Origin: Chrysochromulina tobinii
Lineage: Eukaryota > Haptophyta > Prymnesiales > Chrysochromulinaceae
NCBI GenBank assembly: GCA_001275005.1
Contig: JWZX01001279.1
Location: 1-16,045 of the forward strand
Direction of reading: 5' to 3'
DNA length: 16,045 bases
Part shown: positions 7,901-14,695 of the stretch, one piece after another
Numbering within the stretch: the stretch's first letter is position 1
How the letters are laid out: each line of letters opens with the position of its first letter
Translations under genes and position numbers: made by a program
The notes under the pieces: generated by a model
The model's database searches: none
What the model was told of the DNA's origin: nothing
What the model saw: the letters and a program-made list of their open reading frames with translations, nothing else

Positions 7901-8356
7901 GAGGAGCGAGAGGACGCTGGCGACATCATCGGCGCCCATCTCGCCCTCACCCGCGAACCAGGAGCGGAGCCCGCGCTCGATCGCTTCGGCCGAGTCCTCC
8001 TTGAGCACGCGCTCCCAGCACCGGCGAGCCTCCCGCGAGTCCTTCCAGCCGGTGAACATACAGTTCGGCGCCAGGCTGCGCACGTGGCGGAAGCGACGCG
8101 TGTGGAGCCAGAAGGCGAGCTCGAGCGGCACCGCAAAGAAGACGTAGCAGGACAACGTGAGCGGCCAGCTCCGGGCGTAGAGCGAGAAGAAAACGTCCAG
8201 GAGCGCGTAGCACAGCGAGACGTACCACGGCTCGGCTTCCGCCCGGTCCGCACGTCTGCACGACTCGGTCGGCGACGAGCCCGGGGATTTCGACGGGTGC
8301 ACGCCCATATCCCCGCGCGGACCTGTCGGCGGCGAACGGGCGTGTTCGGCGCGCAT
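4920..8356 (-). CDS. Membrane-anchored alpha/beta hydrolase, eight exons, 671 residues
   Basis: Exons in transcript order: 8356-7823, 7566-7430, 7157-7083, 6946-6715, 6511-6242, 6087-5974, 5742-5641, 5471-4920. All seven introns have GT and AG ends, every join keeps frame, and the total is exactly 672 codons including the stop. The ATG at 8356 follows an in-frame TAG five codons upstream. Residues 44-85 hold two hydrophobic, probably membrane-spanning segments. The hydrolase core has an oxyanion-type VVLHGVGG (HG at 272-273), a nucleophile elbow SHSFG (Ser 345; Ser 343 replaces the usual Gly), a probable acid Asp 447 in EGRDTV, and His 492 in FHGQ (His 487 is the alternative). Substrate is unknown; an esterase or lipase role is likely. 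The C-terminus is a low-complexity Ser/Ala/Thr repeat. The acceptor-like element at 4894 could give a different tail. Exon structure is inferred from frame, motifs and splice signals. Confidence 0.82.
5130..5245 (-). repeat. Coding repeat in last hydrolase exon, 57-bp unit twice
   Basis: A 57-bp unit is repeated about twice and encodes SATISATISGTSPS-type segments in the C-terminal low-complexity tail. Within each unit a 12-bp piece (GAGATAGTGGCC on the plus strand) is itself doubled, so the repeat is nested. Confidence 0.8.
5472..5640 (-). repeat. Hydrolase intron 7: array of 10-bp CACTGATGGC units
   Basis: The intron runs from GTGCGTGC at 5640 to CATCAG at 5472. About 5488-5634 is a 10-bp array, in the sense strand variants of CACTGATGGC or TACTGATGGC. 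Each unit carries a branch-point-like CTGAT. The last 20 bases before the exon are the family A acceptor module. Confidence 0.9.
5743..5973 (-). repeat. Hydrolase intron 6: 85-bp tandem units containing copies of the exon 7 edge
   Basis: The element starting CTGTCGACGC on the plus strand recurs at 5731, 5816 and 5901, a period of 85 bp. Each copy includes the start of exon 7 (sense GTGCGTCGACAGCTG) and a CATCAG acceptor. A diverged copy also forms the intron's own 5' end at 5973 (GTGCGCCGACAGCT). Several competing acceptors therefore exist; only the most 3' one, at 5743, continues into the full exon. Confidence 0.88.
6088..6241 (-). repeat. Hydrolase intron 5: 23-bp GCATGCAATGAGGGAGG array
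   Basis: The intron runs from GTGCGTCGG at 6241 to CCCTGCAG at 6088. Plus-strand units of AGCATGCAATGAGGGAGGCA type recur about every 23 bp from 6104 to 6230, some with small changes. This intron ends in CTGCAG rather than CATCAG. Confidence 0.88.
6512..6714 (-). repeat. Hydrolase intron 4: duplicates both exon edges
   Basis: The end of exon 4 and its donor recur with a 74-bp period (plus-strand GCACCTGGCCCGCGATCTCG at 6637 and 6711). A copy of the start of exon 5 (sense TTGCGCGAGATGCTCG) lies near 6585 behind a CGTCAG. The intron ends in the family A module at 6512-6531. Confidence 0.88.
6947..7082 (-). repeat. Hydrolase intron 3: starts with a copy of the exon 4 edge, plus 10-bp array
   Basis: Sense-strand bases at the intron start (GTACCTGCCCCC then CGGCTCTCT) match the first bases of exon 4 (GTACCTTCCCCCTCGGCTCTCT) except for small changes. 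The middle is a GGTCATCAGA array in two blocks separated by a second GAGAGCCGAGG. It ends in the family A module at 6947-6966. Confidence 0.88.
7158..7429 (-). repeat. Hydrolase intron 2: 12-bp and GCATGCAATCA arrays
   Basis: The intron runs from GTGCGTATG at 7429 to CATCAG at 7158. CACTCAGCATGG recurs with a 12-bp period at about 7345-7412. A second array of AATCAGCATGC and AATCAGATGC units lies at about 7186-7285. Between them, bases 7285-7325 hold an exon-like fragment followed by its own CATCAG. Confidence 0.85.
7567..7822 (-). repeat. Hydrolase intron 1: 88-bp units carrying three copies of the donor
   Basis: The plus-strand element GCGCACCGCCTCGACCATCT recurs at 7641, 7729 and 7817, an exact 88-bp period. 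Each copy includes the last bases of exon 1 and the GAGGCG/GTGCGC donor. Only the donor at 7822 keeps the frame with exon 2. The acceptor is an ordinary CCCGCAG at 7567, without the CATCAG module. Confidence 0.9.
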
Positions 8357-8741
8357 CGTGATGAGTCGCTAAATTCGTTTGCAAAACGACTTACCGGTAG
8401 GAAACGAAAACGCGAGCTCGACACGAGATCCATCTGCAGTCGCGGCGAGCGCGCGCGCGCCCGCGGTCCGTCAGCTCCAACACGAGCAAGGGAGCGTATT
8501 CACCAGCGTCCATAAAGTCGGGCCAACTAGAGTTATGGTTACGGGTTCGGTTACAATTTGTAGGGGTTTTCGGTTTAAGGATAAAGCCTGTGGCGCCACA
8601 ATTGTGTTGAGGGTGACTGATGTCTGACCGTAATCGAGTAAATGAAGAACTGAAGATATGTGTGTGCCAGCCAATTGGTGTGCGCACGTCACACGCGAAA
8701 ATTGCTTTTTCAGACCGCAACATGCATCAGACCGCAACATC
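8357..8741. other. Spacer between hydrolase start and glycosyltransferase stop
   Basis: No gene is visible. It should hold the hydrolase promoter and 5' leader and the 3' end of the GT8 gene, both on the minus strand. Visible items are a GCGCGCGC run near 8451-8462 and a 13-bp direct repeat CAGACCGCAACAT at 8711-8723 and 8728-8740, directly downstream of the GT8 stop. Confidence 0.6.
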
Positions 8742-9798
8742 TCACCTACCGACCGCCTTCACCGGAAGGTCGGCGAGCTTGTCCCCACACAGTTGCCACC
8801 ACAGCTTTGCATGGGCGGACGAGGGTGCCGTCGCCAACGGCTGCCGGGTGAGCGCGTCGATGCGCAGGGCCGCCCGGCTCCATGGCTTGGGCTCGGAGAG
8901 AAAGTGGATCACCTGATGAGGGATGCAATCATAGGACATCAGATGCAATCAAGTCTCCACATGGCTTGGGCTCGGAGAGAAAGTGGATCACCGCCGGGTC
9001 GCTGGCCATCAGGCTCTCAGCGTTGATATTCACGCGATTCGACGCCGCCACAACCGTCGCGGTGGGCAATGACTTCCACCGGGGCCCAAAGTACAAGTTG
9101 AGTAGCGATTGGTCGCCAAAGATCTTCTCGCCGACATTGGCGGGCGTGCGCGCATCGCCGCGGCTATCGAGCACCGTGCCCGACCTTGCCATCATCGCCA
9201 CCCTCGTCAGATTGTGAAGAAGCGCCGCGCCCGGCCGGATAATCATCAGACCCGAGTTGAAGAAGCTGAGGGCACCCTTGCGCACGGCGCCAGCAGCAGC
9301 CACCTCGTGCTCGTCAAGATCAAATGTGAGCAGCCAATCGAGCGCACCTCGCACCACCATATCGGAATCAAGAACCACCGAGCGCGACCGTGGCAACCCC
9401 CACAGCCACAGCTTGGCGTGCGTGGCCATGTGCTCCGGACCTCTCTCAAAGAGGCCGCGCCCACGTCGCACTCGAGCTGAAGGCGCTGAGTAGTGCATGT
9501 CCGCGATGCTCGTGGGGTGATCGGCCATGATGCGAGCGAGCGAGAAGACCCGCTCGGCACCAAAGGTATTTGCGAGGAGGGCGAACGAGTCCGCACTCAG
9601 ATTGCGCTCGGGCAAACGGTCGTCGTAGACAACGTCCATCGGACAGCGGTTGCCAGCACCAGCTATTGAGCGACGGAGGCAAACGGCACCTGGGACGTAT
9701 CTGTCCCCCGACACAAACGTGACGAAGGCTGCATTTGCACCACAGCCAGCGGCGTTCGAGGCGGCCGCGTGCTCGCGCCAGTGGCGCGCGGGCGGCAT
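8742..9798 (-). CDS. Glycosyltransferase family 8 (glycogenin-like), two exons, 325 residues
   Basis: Exons are 9798-8992 and 8912-8742; the 79-nt intron is phase 0 and both exons keep frame. The family 8 pattern is clear: an N-terminal AFVTFVSGDRYVPGAV strand-helix (24-39), a DSD metal/nucleotide-sugar motif at 144-146 in VVLDSDMVV, FNSGLMIIRP at 180-189, GDQSLLNLYF at 228-237, and the late HF...KPW motif (His 272, KPW 278-280). Such enzymes transfer a sugar from a UDP-sugar with retention of configuration; the acceptor cannot be told from sequence. The KPW motif is completed only by splicing, which supports the intron. The protein is near the usual size of the catalytic domain alone. An extra N-terminal exon cannot be excluded, since residues 1-20 are low complexity and no signal anchor is evident. 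Confidence 0.85.
8881..8992 (-). repeat. 33-bp perfect direct repeats bounding the GT8 intron
   Basis: Bases 8881-8913 and 8960-8992 are identical over 33 bp, a 79-bp offset. The intron (8913-8991) is 79 bp, exactly one period. The spacer ends with a family A-like module (sense ATTGCATCCCTCATCAG). Confidence 0.93.
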
Positions 9799-10120
9799 TG
9801 GGAAGCCCCGCGGCCCGCGCGGCGCCCGGAGCGGCGCTTTTCTTCGCGAAGATCGCGAAGGTCACATACAAGTAGTGATACAAAAACGGCGCGCAGTTTC
9901 TCTGATAGTTAGGGGTGTCCACTATACAGAGTGAAGACTGTCGGCTGGACTGTGGGAGTGAAATAAAGTTGAAAACCGTCAAAACCGACGCCGGTACCAC
10001 TATAATACGGAGGCACTAATCCACTCTAGTACACTCATTGTTCAATTCGAATGTGCGCAATGGACCATGCTGATCATGCTCTCGGCCCACTCCTGCTGGT
10101 CAAGCGCAAGTCAAGTCCAG
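9799..10120. other. Spacer between GT8 start and DUF3431-like stop
   Basis: No gene is visible. Bases 9890-10050 are AT-richer and should include the GT8 promoter (minus strand). Bases 10087-10099 copy the CCCACTCCTGCTG found at 10147-10159 inside the neighbouring coding region, next to a run of TCAAG/TCCAG units at 10101-10133. The DUF3431-like stop codon falls in this run. Confidence 0.55.
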
Positions 10121-11401
10121 TCAAGTCAAGTCTTGCTGTGGATCCGCCCACTCCTGCTGCGCGACGAACACATAGCGCCAGAGCCGCTCAAAGACGTGCC
10201 CCGTGATTGGGTCCACTCGCGAGCACAGACCTGATACAGGGGGGACGGGAGGAGGCGCCGTGATGAGCACTTGCATGCGTGCCCCGTGATTGGGTCCACT
10301 CGCGAGCACAGACCGCCCATCAGAGGCAATCAGGGCTCATCAGTCGCAATCAGGGCTCATCACTCGCGAGCACAGACCGCCCTCGGGCCCCAGCGCCGTC
10401 TCGAGCACGCTGAGCGGTGTGCGCGACAGCGCGTCGCGGCTGATGGCAAACAGGGCGCCCGGTGTGAAGCCAAACCAGAGAGGTAGGGGCCGATCCGTTC
10501 CAAATAAGGAACGCCATGTTCGCTCGATTGGGAGAAGTTTGGGCTGATGCGGTGCGCCGCTCGCGTCGCAGTAGATGATCCGCTCGCCGCCGCTCCAGAC
10601 ACCGAGGGGTGTGAACCGCGGTAAGCGGCCAGGTGTGAGCCGCGCGGCGGCGGCGGCCAAGGTGGCCACGTCGTCGAGGAAGCTCGCGTTGTGCTCAAAC
10701 GGGTTGGCTTGCGTGCAGACGAGCAGCGGTGGCGGTGGCCCTTCGGCGCCTGTGTCGGTGGTGGCGGATGCGGGAGTGGCGGCCGGGTCGTTGGTCGCAG
10801 ACGCCGACGAGCCAGGGCTCGCGCTTCTCAAAGTCCCCGAAGGCTCGGAAGGCTCCAATGCCTCGGAAGTTTCCGAAGTCGAGCACATCGCGCGCCTCAA
10901 GTGGACGAGGTAGGTCAGGTACGAATGAGACTCTCGGCCCACGTTGGGAAGGAGCGTCTGGCGCGCTGGCTCGAGCTCGGGCTGCAGCGCATGCTTCTGA
11001 AGCACGTGGGCCTCCACCAACGGTGGGAGCGACTGTAGCCATGACGTGTCCTCCTGGTAGCGTGCCACGATGAGGCGCACGGTCGGTCCACCATCGCTGG
11101 CGCTCGTAGATGCGTCGGCCTGGCTTGCTCTGCTGCGCGATTCGAGCGTCAGCGTGCGCTCGCAGGGGACTTCGGCCGGCTTGAGAGCGAGCGCCGCCGG
11201 TTGCTTGGCAAGCGTCCGAGCTGCAACCATGCGGCCCAACAGCGGCAAGAGCTCAGCTGTCGGCGTCTCAAGAAGCTCTTCGCACAGGCCGCACTCGATG
11301 AGCTGCTGACGCGCTGCAGGACTGAAGCCCGCGACAAGAGCGATCGAGCACCAGCGCTGGGCCTCCGATTCGGCGAGCGCGAGGTCCTCGGCAGAATGCA
11401 T
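10121..11401 (-). CDS. DUF3431-like protein, two exons, about 377 residues
   Basis: Exons are 11401-10378 and 10230-10121, joined across a 147-nt intron, total 378 codons with the stop. The pattern of this uncharacterised, often membrane-linked family is visible: RLIVARYQEDTSWLQSLP, then NVGRESHSYLTYLV, then VCTQANPFEHN, then WFGFTPGALFAISRDAL, and after the splice GHVFERLWRYVF, which resembles the usual family ending. A Ser/Ala/Pro-rich insert lies between the second and third motifs. No enzymatic activity is established for the family as far as I know. The start is uncertain: the frame stays open upstream as VLFITRAF before ATG 11401, and a CATACTAAT plus TTCGGAAG in the sense strand near 11420-11465 could be a branch point and acceptor of a further intron. 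The last five codons lie in repeated DNA, so the true C-terminus may differ. Confidence 0.65.
10195..10377 (-). repeat. DUF3431-like intron built on repeats of the exon 2 edge
   Basis: A 36-bp segment at 10195-10230 (exon 2 start) recurs identically at 10278-10313, and a 22-bp part (CACTCGCGAGCACAGACCGC core) recurs at 10361-10382, the end of exon 1. Splicing GCG/GTCTGTG at 10377 to ATCAG at 10231 therefore joins one repeat copy to another. Bases 10254-10278 are the family B element. Confidence 0.85.
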
Positions 11402-11495
11402 GAACGCGCGCGTGATGAACAGAACTTCCGAAGTTGTGGAACGCGGGACATGTCGGCATTAGTATGTCGGCCAACCCCTTCGTCCATAGCGAAAG
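11402..11495. promoter_or_regulatory. Short divergent interval between DUF3431-like and STAS-like genes
   Basis: Only about 94 bp separate the two proposed start codons, on opposite strands. If both starts are right this is a compact bidirectional promoter. The interval also holds the possible branch point and acceptor noted for the DUF3431-like gene, in which case that promoter lies elsewhere. No TATA box is evident. Confidence 0.3.
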
Positions 11496-12779
11496 ATGCT
11501 CTTGTGCTGGGGGTCCGGTTGTGACAGCCTGCGCGTCGTGAGTTCGGCAGCCGCGCGAGGCACGAGTTTCGTCGAAGAGGTCTTCCTTCGGCGGCTGTCG
11601 GCGACGCTAATGATGCTCCTGGTCGTCGGGCTAGTCAACGGCCTCGTTTCGCCCTGGATGGCTCGGCCGCGTGTGCCGATCACGATGATGACCGATACGC
11701 GCTACTTGATCGATCCCATCAACGTCGGGCCGGCCACAGCCTTCCTTGAACAGCATCCGCAGCTCGACACCCCGCGCATGCAGGTCATCGGCCACCGTGC
11801 GCGCGGCCGAGCTTGACCCTCTGTCCCTGATCTGTGCCAGCCCTGTTGCTGCTCACCCAGAAATCCGCGGATCGGCCAACGTCTACGCAGAGACACCGAT
11901 GACCGACGAGGCCGTGGACCAATTTCTCGTCTTTATTCAAGACACTCTCGATCTGGGCGTCCCCTTTGCAGTGCTGTGGGATGTTCGTCGCGAGAGCTTT
12001 CCCACGATGAAGCACCTCCGCAAGGTCATCTCTTGGCTCGACGAGGGCGACCGCGCCGCCGTGTGGGACTCCCGCGTCACCTGCCACTATCTCGTGCTCA
12101 GGTACCCCGAGCTCGGATCTGCCCTCGACATGACCCTGCATGCAAGTGCTCACCACGGCGCCCTCCCCATCTCGTGCTCAGGAACCCGCTCGTGCGCGCC
12201 GGTATTGGCCTCATGGCGCGCGTCGCGAACGCACCGCAGCCCGTCAGATGCGCCTCGAGCGACGCCGAGGCTCTCGTCTTTGCACAAGCATGCGCTCGGC
12301 CGGCTCGTGTGCTCAGCGCTCGCGATGCGGAGATGCGATTGCATCGCCCGGAGCCCGCTGCAGAGGTCCACTTTACCTCGGTCCAGTCCGCAGAGGCTGC
12401 GGTGGTCCAGTCCGCAGAGGCTGCAGCCCAGGTGGCCACTGGAGCGCATGCCGTCATGGACCCACGTGCCACGTCATCACCTACCGGTGCTCCTCCCAGC
12501 CCGTGTGATGATGCCACGTCATCACCTGCCGGTGCTCCTCCCAGCCCGTGTGATGATGCCACGTCATCACCTGCCGGTGCTCCTCCCAGCCCGTGTGATG
12601 ATGCCCCGAGCTTGCAGCATGCATTGCCGCATGAGACGGCACTGCACGTGCCACGTCATCACGACGAAGCCGAGGCGCAGAGGCGCACCCAAATCGGGGG
12701 TGACGAAGCCGAGGCGCAGAGGCGCATCCGAATCGGGCAGCTCGAGCTGCGCTGGCCTCGGCAGCGCTCAGGCGCTTAG
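11496..12779 (+). CDS. STAS/SpoIIAA-like domain protein, three exons, about 379 residues
   Basis: Exons are 11496-11796, 11861-12101 and 12182-12779. The joins restore one frame of 380 codons including the stop. Exon 1 has a hydrophobic stretch (MMLLVVGLVNGLV); starts at 11610 or 11685 are alternatives. The domain running from TDTRYLIDPIN through FAVLWDVRRESFPTMKHL and NPLVRAGIGLMARV to SSDAEALVFA has the spacing of STAS or SpoIIAA-like proteins, which act as small interaction or lipid-binding modules; this is a weak family call. The C-terminal third is disordered, Ala/Pro/Ser-rich, with three 15-residue repeats and two EAEAQRR segments. Intron 2 is well supported by its duplicated splice site. 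Intron 1 (GTGCGC at 11797, CACCCAG at 11860, 64 nt) is inferred only from the frame change. Confidence 0.55.
12089..12182 (+). repeat. STAS-like intron 2, one 80-bp period of a duplicated splice site
   Basis: ATCTCGTGCTCAGG occurs at 12089-12102 and 12169-12182, offset 80 bp. The intron (12102-12181) is 80 bp. The left copy serves as donor (CAG/GTACCCC) and the right copy as acceptor (CTCAG/GAACCC). Bases 12138-12162 are the family B element. Confidence 0.9.
12467..12604 (+). repeat. Coding minisatellite, 45-bp unit three times
   Basis: Three near-identical 45-bp units encode ATSSPxGAPPSPCDD in the tail of the STAS-like protein. The unit is a multiple of three, so copy-number change would not break the frame. 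Smaller repeats flank it: VQSAEAA twice (12386-12425) and DEAEAQRR twice (12663-12724). Confidence 0.9.
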
Positions 12780-13472
12780 GACAGCGCTCAGGCGCTTAGG
12801 ACTAGGCGCTTCTATAGCCAGCCCACTAAGTTGGTGCGAGGACAACGGCATCGCTATTGATCGCCTTTTATAGACCAGGAGATGAGTTGCCGCGACGAGA
12901 GCGTGAGGCAGCGCGCGTCCATACGCGCGGCATGCGAGATGGCGTCGTGGTGAGTTTGAGCATGCGAGACGGGCATGACACCAATTCGCCATGGGGACAT
13001 GCGAGATGGCGTCGTGGTGAGCACTTGCATGCGAGACGGGCACCAATTCGCCATGATCGGGGACGCGGGTCATATCCTAGACGGGCTGCCGCGCAACGCC
13101 AACGGTGCAGTTTAAAATAATAATAAATCGAATACGATAGCCGGATAGCCGACCGTTAAATACATGGTTAAATAGCGACGGAAATATCAATTCTGACATC
13201 TGAGCATGATCCGTCTCTCTCGCGCCGTGCACTGAATTAAGAATTACACAGTTGTGTATCAATGACAGTCACATGTCATTCGTCCAAAGCCTTTCGTAAC
13301 GGCAAAATGCGCACGGCATCACAGTGACTAAAAAGACATGGCGCTGCGCCACACGCTGCCCTGCTGCCGAGCACAGCACCTCTGACCTCATCGACCGTGC
13401 GCATGCCTCTCGACTATCCGTGTACGGAGGTAGATCCGCAGCGGGCCATGCAAGGTGCGCCCGTCACGGCGC
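12780..13472. other. Non-coding region with decayed repeats
   Basis: No gene is supported. A 20-bp tandem repeat (about 12761-12801) overlaps the STAS-like stop codon. A longer direct repeat lies at 12931-12993 and 12998-13055; the second copy carries a family B-like element at 13008-13032. Minus-strand frames through it read as repeats, without motifs. Bases 13110-13200 are AT-rich. The region is the shared 3' flank of two convergent genes. Confidence 0.6.
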
Positions 13473-14394
13473 CTAGTGCTGGCCGAGGAAGGCGGCTTCG
13501 CGAAGGACCTGAGCGGCACGAGCATCGAGCATCTGCTGCACGAAGGGCAGGCCAGCGTCGATGGCCGAGAAGGGCGCCATGAACTCGCCCTTGTAGGGGA
13601 TCAGGGGGAGCGAGTCGAGGCCGGGCACGATCAGGCCCTTGGACGCGGACACCAAGCCGAAGATGCCCAGCTGGGCCAAGCGGCCGTTGTTGATTTCGGC
13701 GAGCAGCGCTCTCGCTTTGCGCTCGGGCGTCATCTTGGCCGTCAGGCCCAGAGGGTCCCACAGGTTGAGCGGGATGGGGTGCGGCATCTTGCCCTTGAGC
13801 TTCGGGAAGTAGCCGGGCTTGCCACCACGCACATAGTGTTGCTGGCCGTCTGCCGCAAGGAAGATCGACGACTCGCCGCACAGCTCTAGGAAGCCGATGG
13901 CGGCGAAGATCTGCAGCTTGGCCGCCGAGGGCAGCGCATCCCCACTGGTCGCCCGGACCGCCCGCTGCCGAGATCTCGGCGAACGAGATCGGCTTGACGC
14001 CGTGGAACGTCGCGAGGCCCTGCAGGTTCCACGGCCAGTGGATGCCGGCGGACTGGACACAGAAGCCGACGAAGGCGGCCATCGCGACGCGGCCGTGCTT
14101 GATCTCGGCGTGGCGGAACCAGCCAATCGTCTCCTTGCTCTTGTCGCCAATGTTGAGCGGGTCGTAGTACCCAAAGATGGGGTTGAGCTCGTTGGCAAGC
14201 TTCTCGAGGCCGGCCTTGTTCGAGATCTCAGTGGACTTCCACGGCTTCACCGGCGTCGTGTCAATGGCAAAGTCGCTGAAGAAGTCCTTGGCAATGTCCA
14301 TCGTGGGCGTCGCCGCGCGCACGCTCGTCGGCACGGGCACCACGGCCGGCGCGAAGGAGAGGGAAGCACCCGTAAGAGCAAAAGCCAGCGACAT
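13473..14394 (-). CDS. Light-harvesting chlorophyll a/c-binding protein with a 1-nt frameshift
   Basis: From ATG 14394 to TAG 13473 the span is 922 nt, 306 codons plus a stop plus one extra base. The N-terminus (MSLAFALTGASLSFAP) looks like the signal-peptide part of a bipartite plastid targeting sequence, with a phenylalanine-containing cleavage region. Helix 1 has [15 protein letters not shown] (ligands Glu, His, Arg), then a second helix AAIGFLELCGE and helix 3 with EINNGRLAQLG. It binds chlorophyll and carotenoid in the thylakoid antenna. The frame breaks at a run of four C (13940-13943, plus strand); the neighbouring paralogue has three at the same codon pair (QWD). Apart from this break the gene looks intact, so an assembly error or a very young pseudogene are both possible. 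No intron is visible, although the paralogue has one at the equivalent KPW-S-EIS site. Confidence 0.88.
13940..13943 (-). other. Frameshifting C4 run in the minus-strand light-harvesting gene
   Basis: The sense strand reads CAGTGGGGATGCGCT where CAGTGGGATGCGCT would keep the frame, as in the plus-strand paralogue near 15195. The whole downstream frame reads on to the expected stop. Confidence 0.9.
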
Positions 14395-14695
14395 TGCGAT
14401 TTGTGTTGTGCGCTCTCCAGGGCGAGGTGCACGCGATAATGAAGGGCTTTCCAAAAAAGGCTCCAATTGCGATTAAGCTCGCCCGTTCAGTCAGCTGTTG
14501 TGCGTATGTAACGCACCACAGAAAACAGGGAGCCGTCTTGGCGTCCGAGTTGTCGCACACGTGCAGACTGAACCCATTTTAGGAAGTTGCACCATTTTGA
14601 CGAACTTGAAATTAACACGGTCTAATTAAAGGATGCAATGAAAGGATCGAAATTGCTTTTTATTTCCGCTCTGCTTCCAGCTCCTTTCCGCAAAA
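14395..14695. promoter_or_regulatory. Divergent promoter region of the light-harvesting pair
   Basis: About 301 bp separate the start codons of two light-harvesting genes transcribed away from each other, so both promoters and leaders must be here unless leaders are spliced. Bases 14600-14635 are AT-rich (GAAATTAACACGG, TCTAATTAAAGG). No certain TATA box or light-response element is seen. Confidence 0.5.

Noticed and set aside
8520-8660. Possible small gene in the AT-richer stretch with GGTTACGGGTTCGG
   Set aside because: Frames of 60-110 codons exist on both strands but none shows a motif, and it lies in the expected promoter and leader region of the hydrolase gene.
11746-12873. Single plus-strand open frame of 375 codons across the STAS-like gene
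   Set aside because: It switches from sensible to Arg/Ser-rich sequence at about 12102. Splicing at the duplicated CAGG site gives a better protein in the other frame.
12768-13073. Minus-strand reading frame over the repeats at 12.9-13.05 kb
   Set aside because: The translation is only the repeat itself (two copies of MANWC-like text), with no motif and no complete splice sites.
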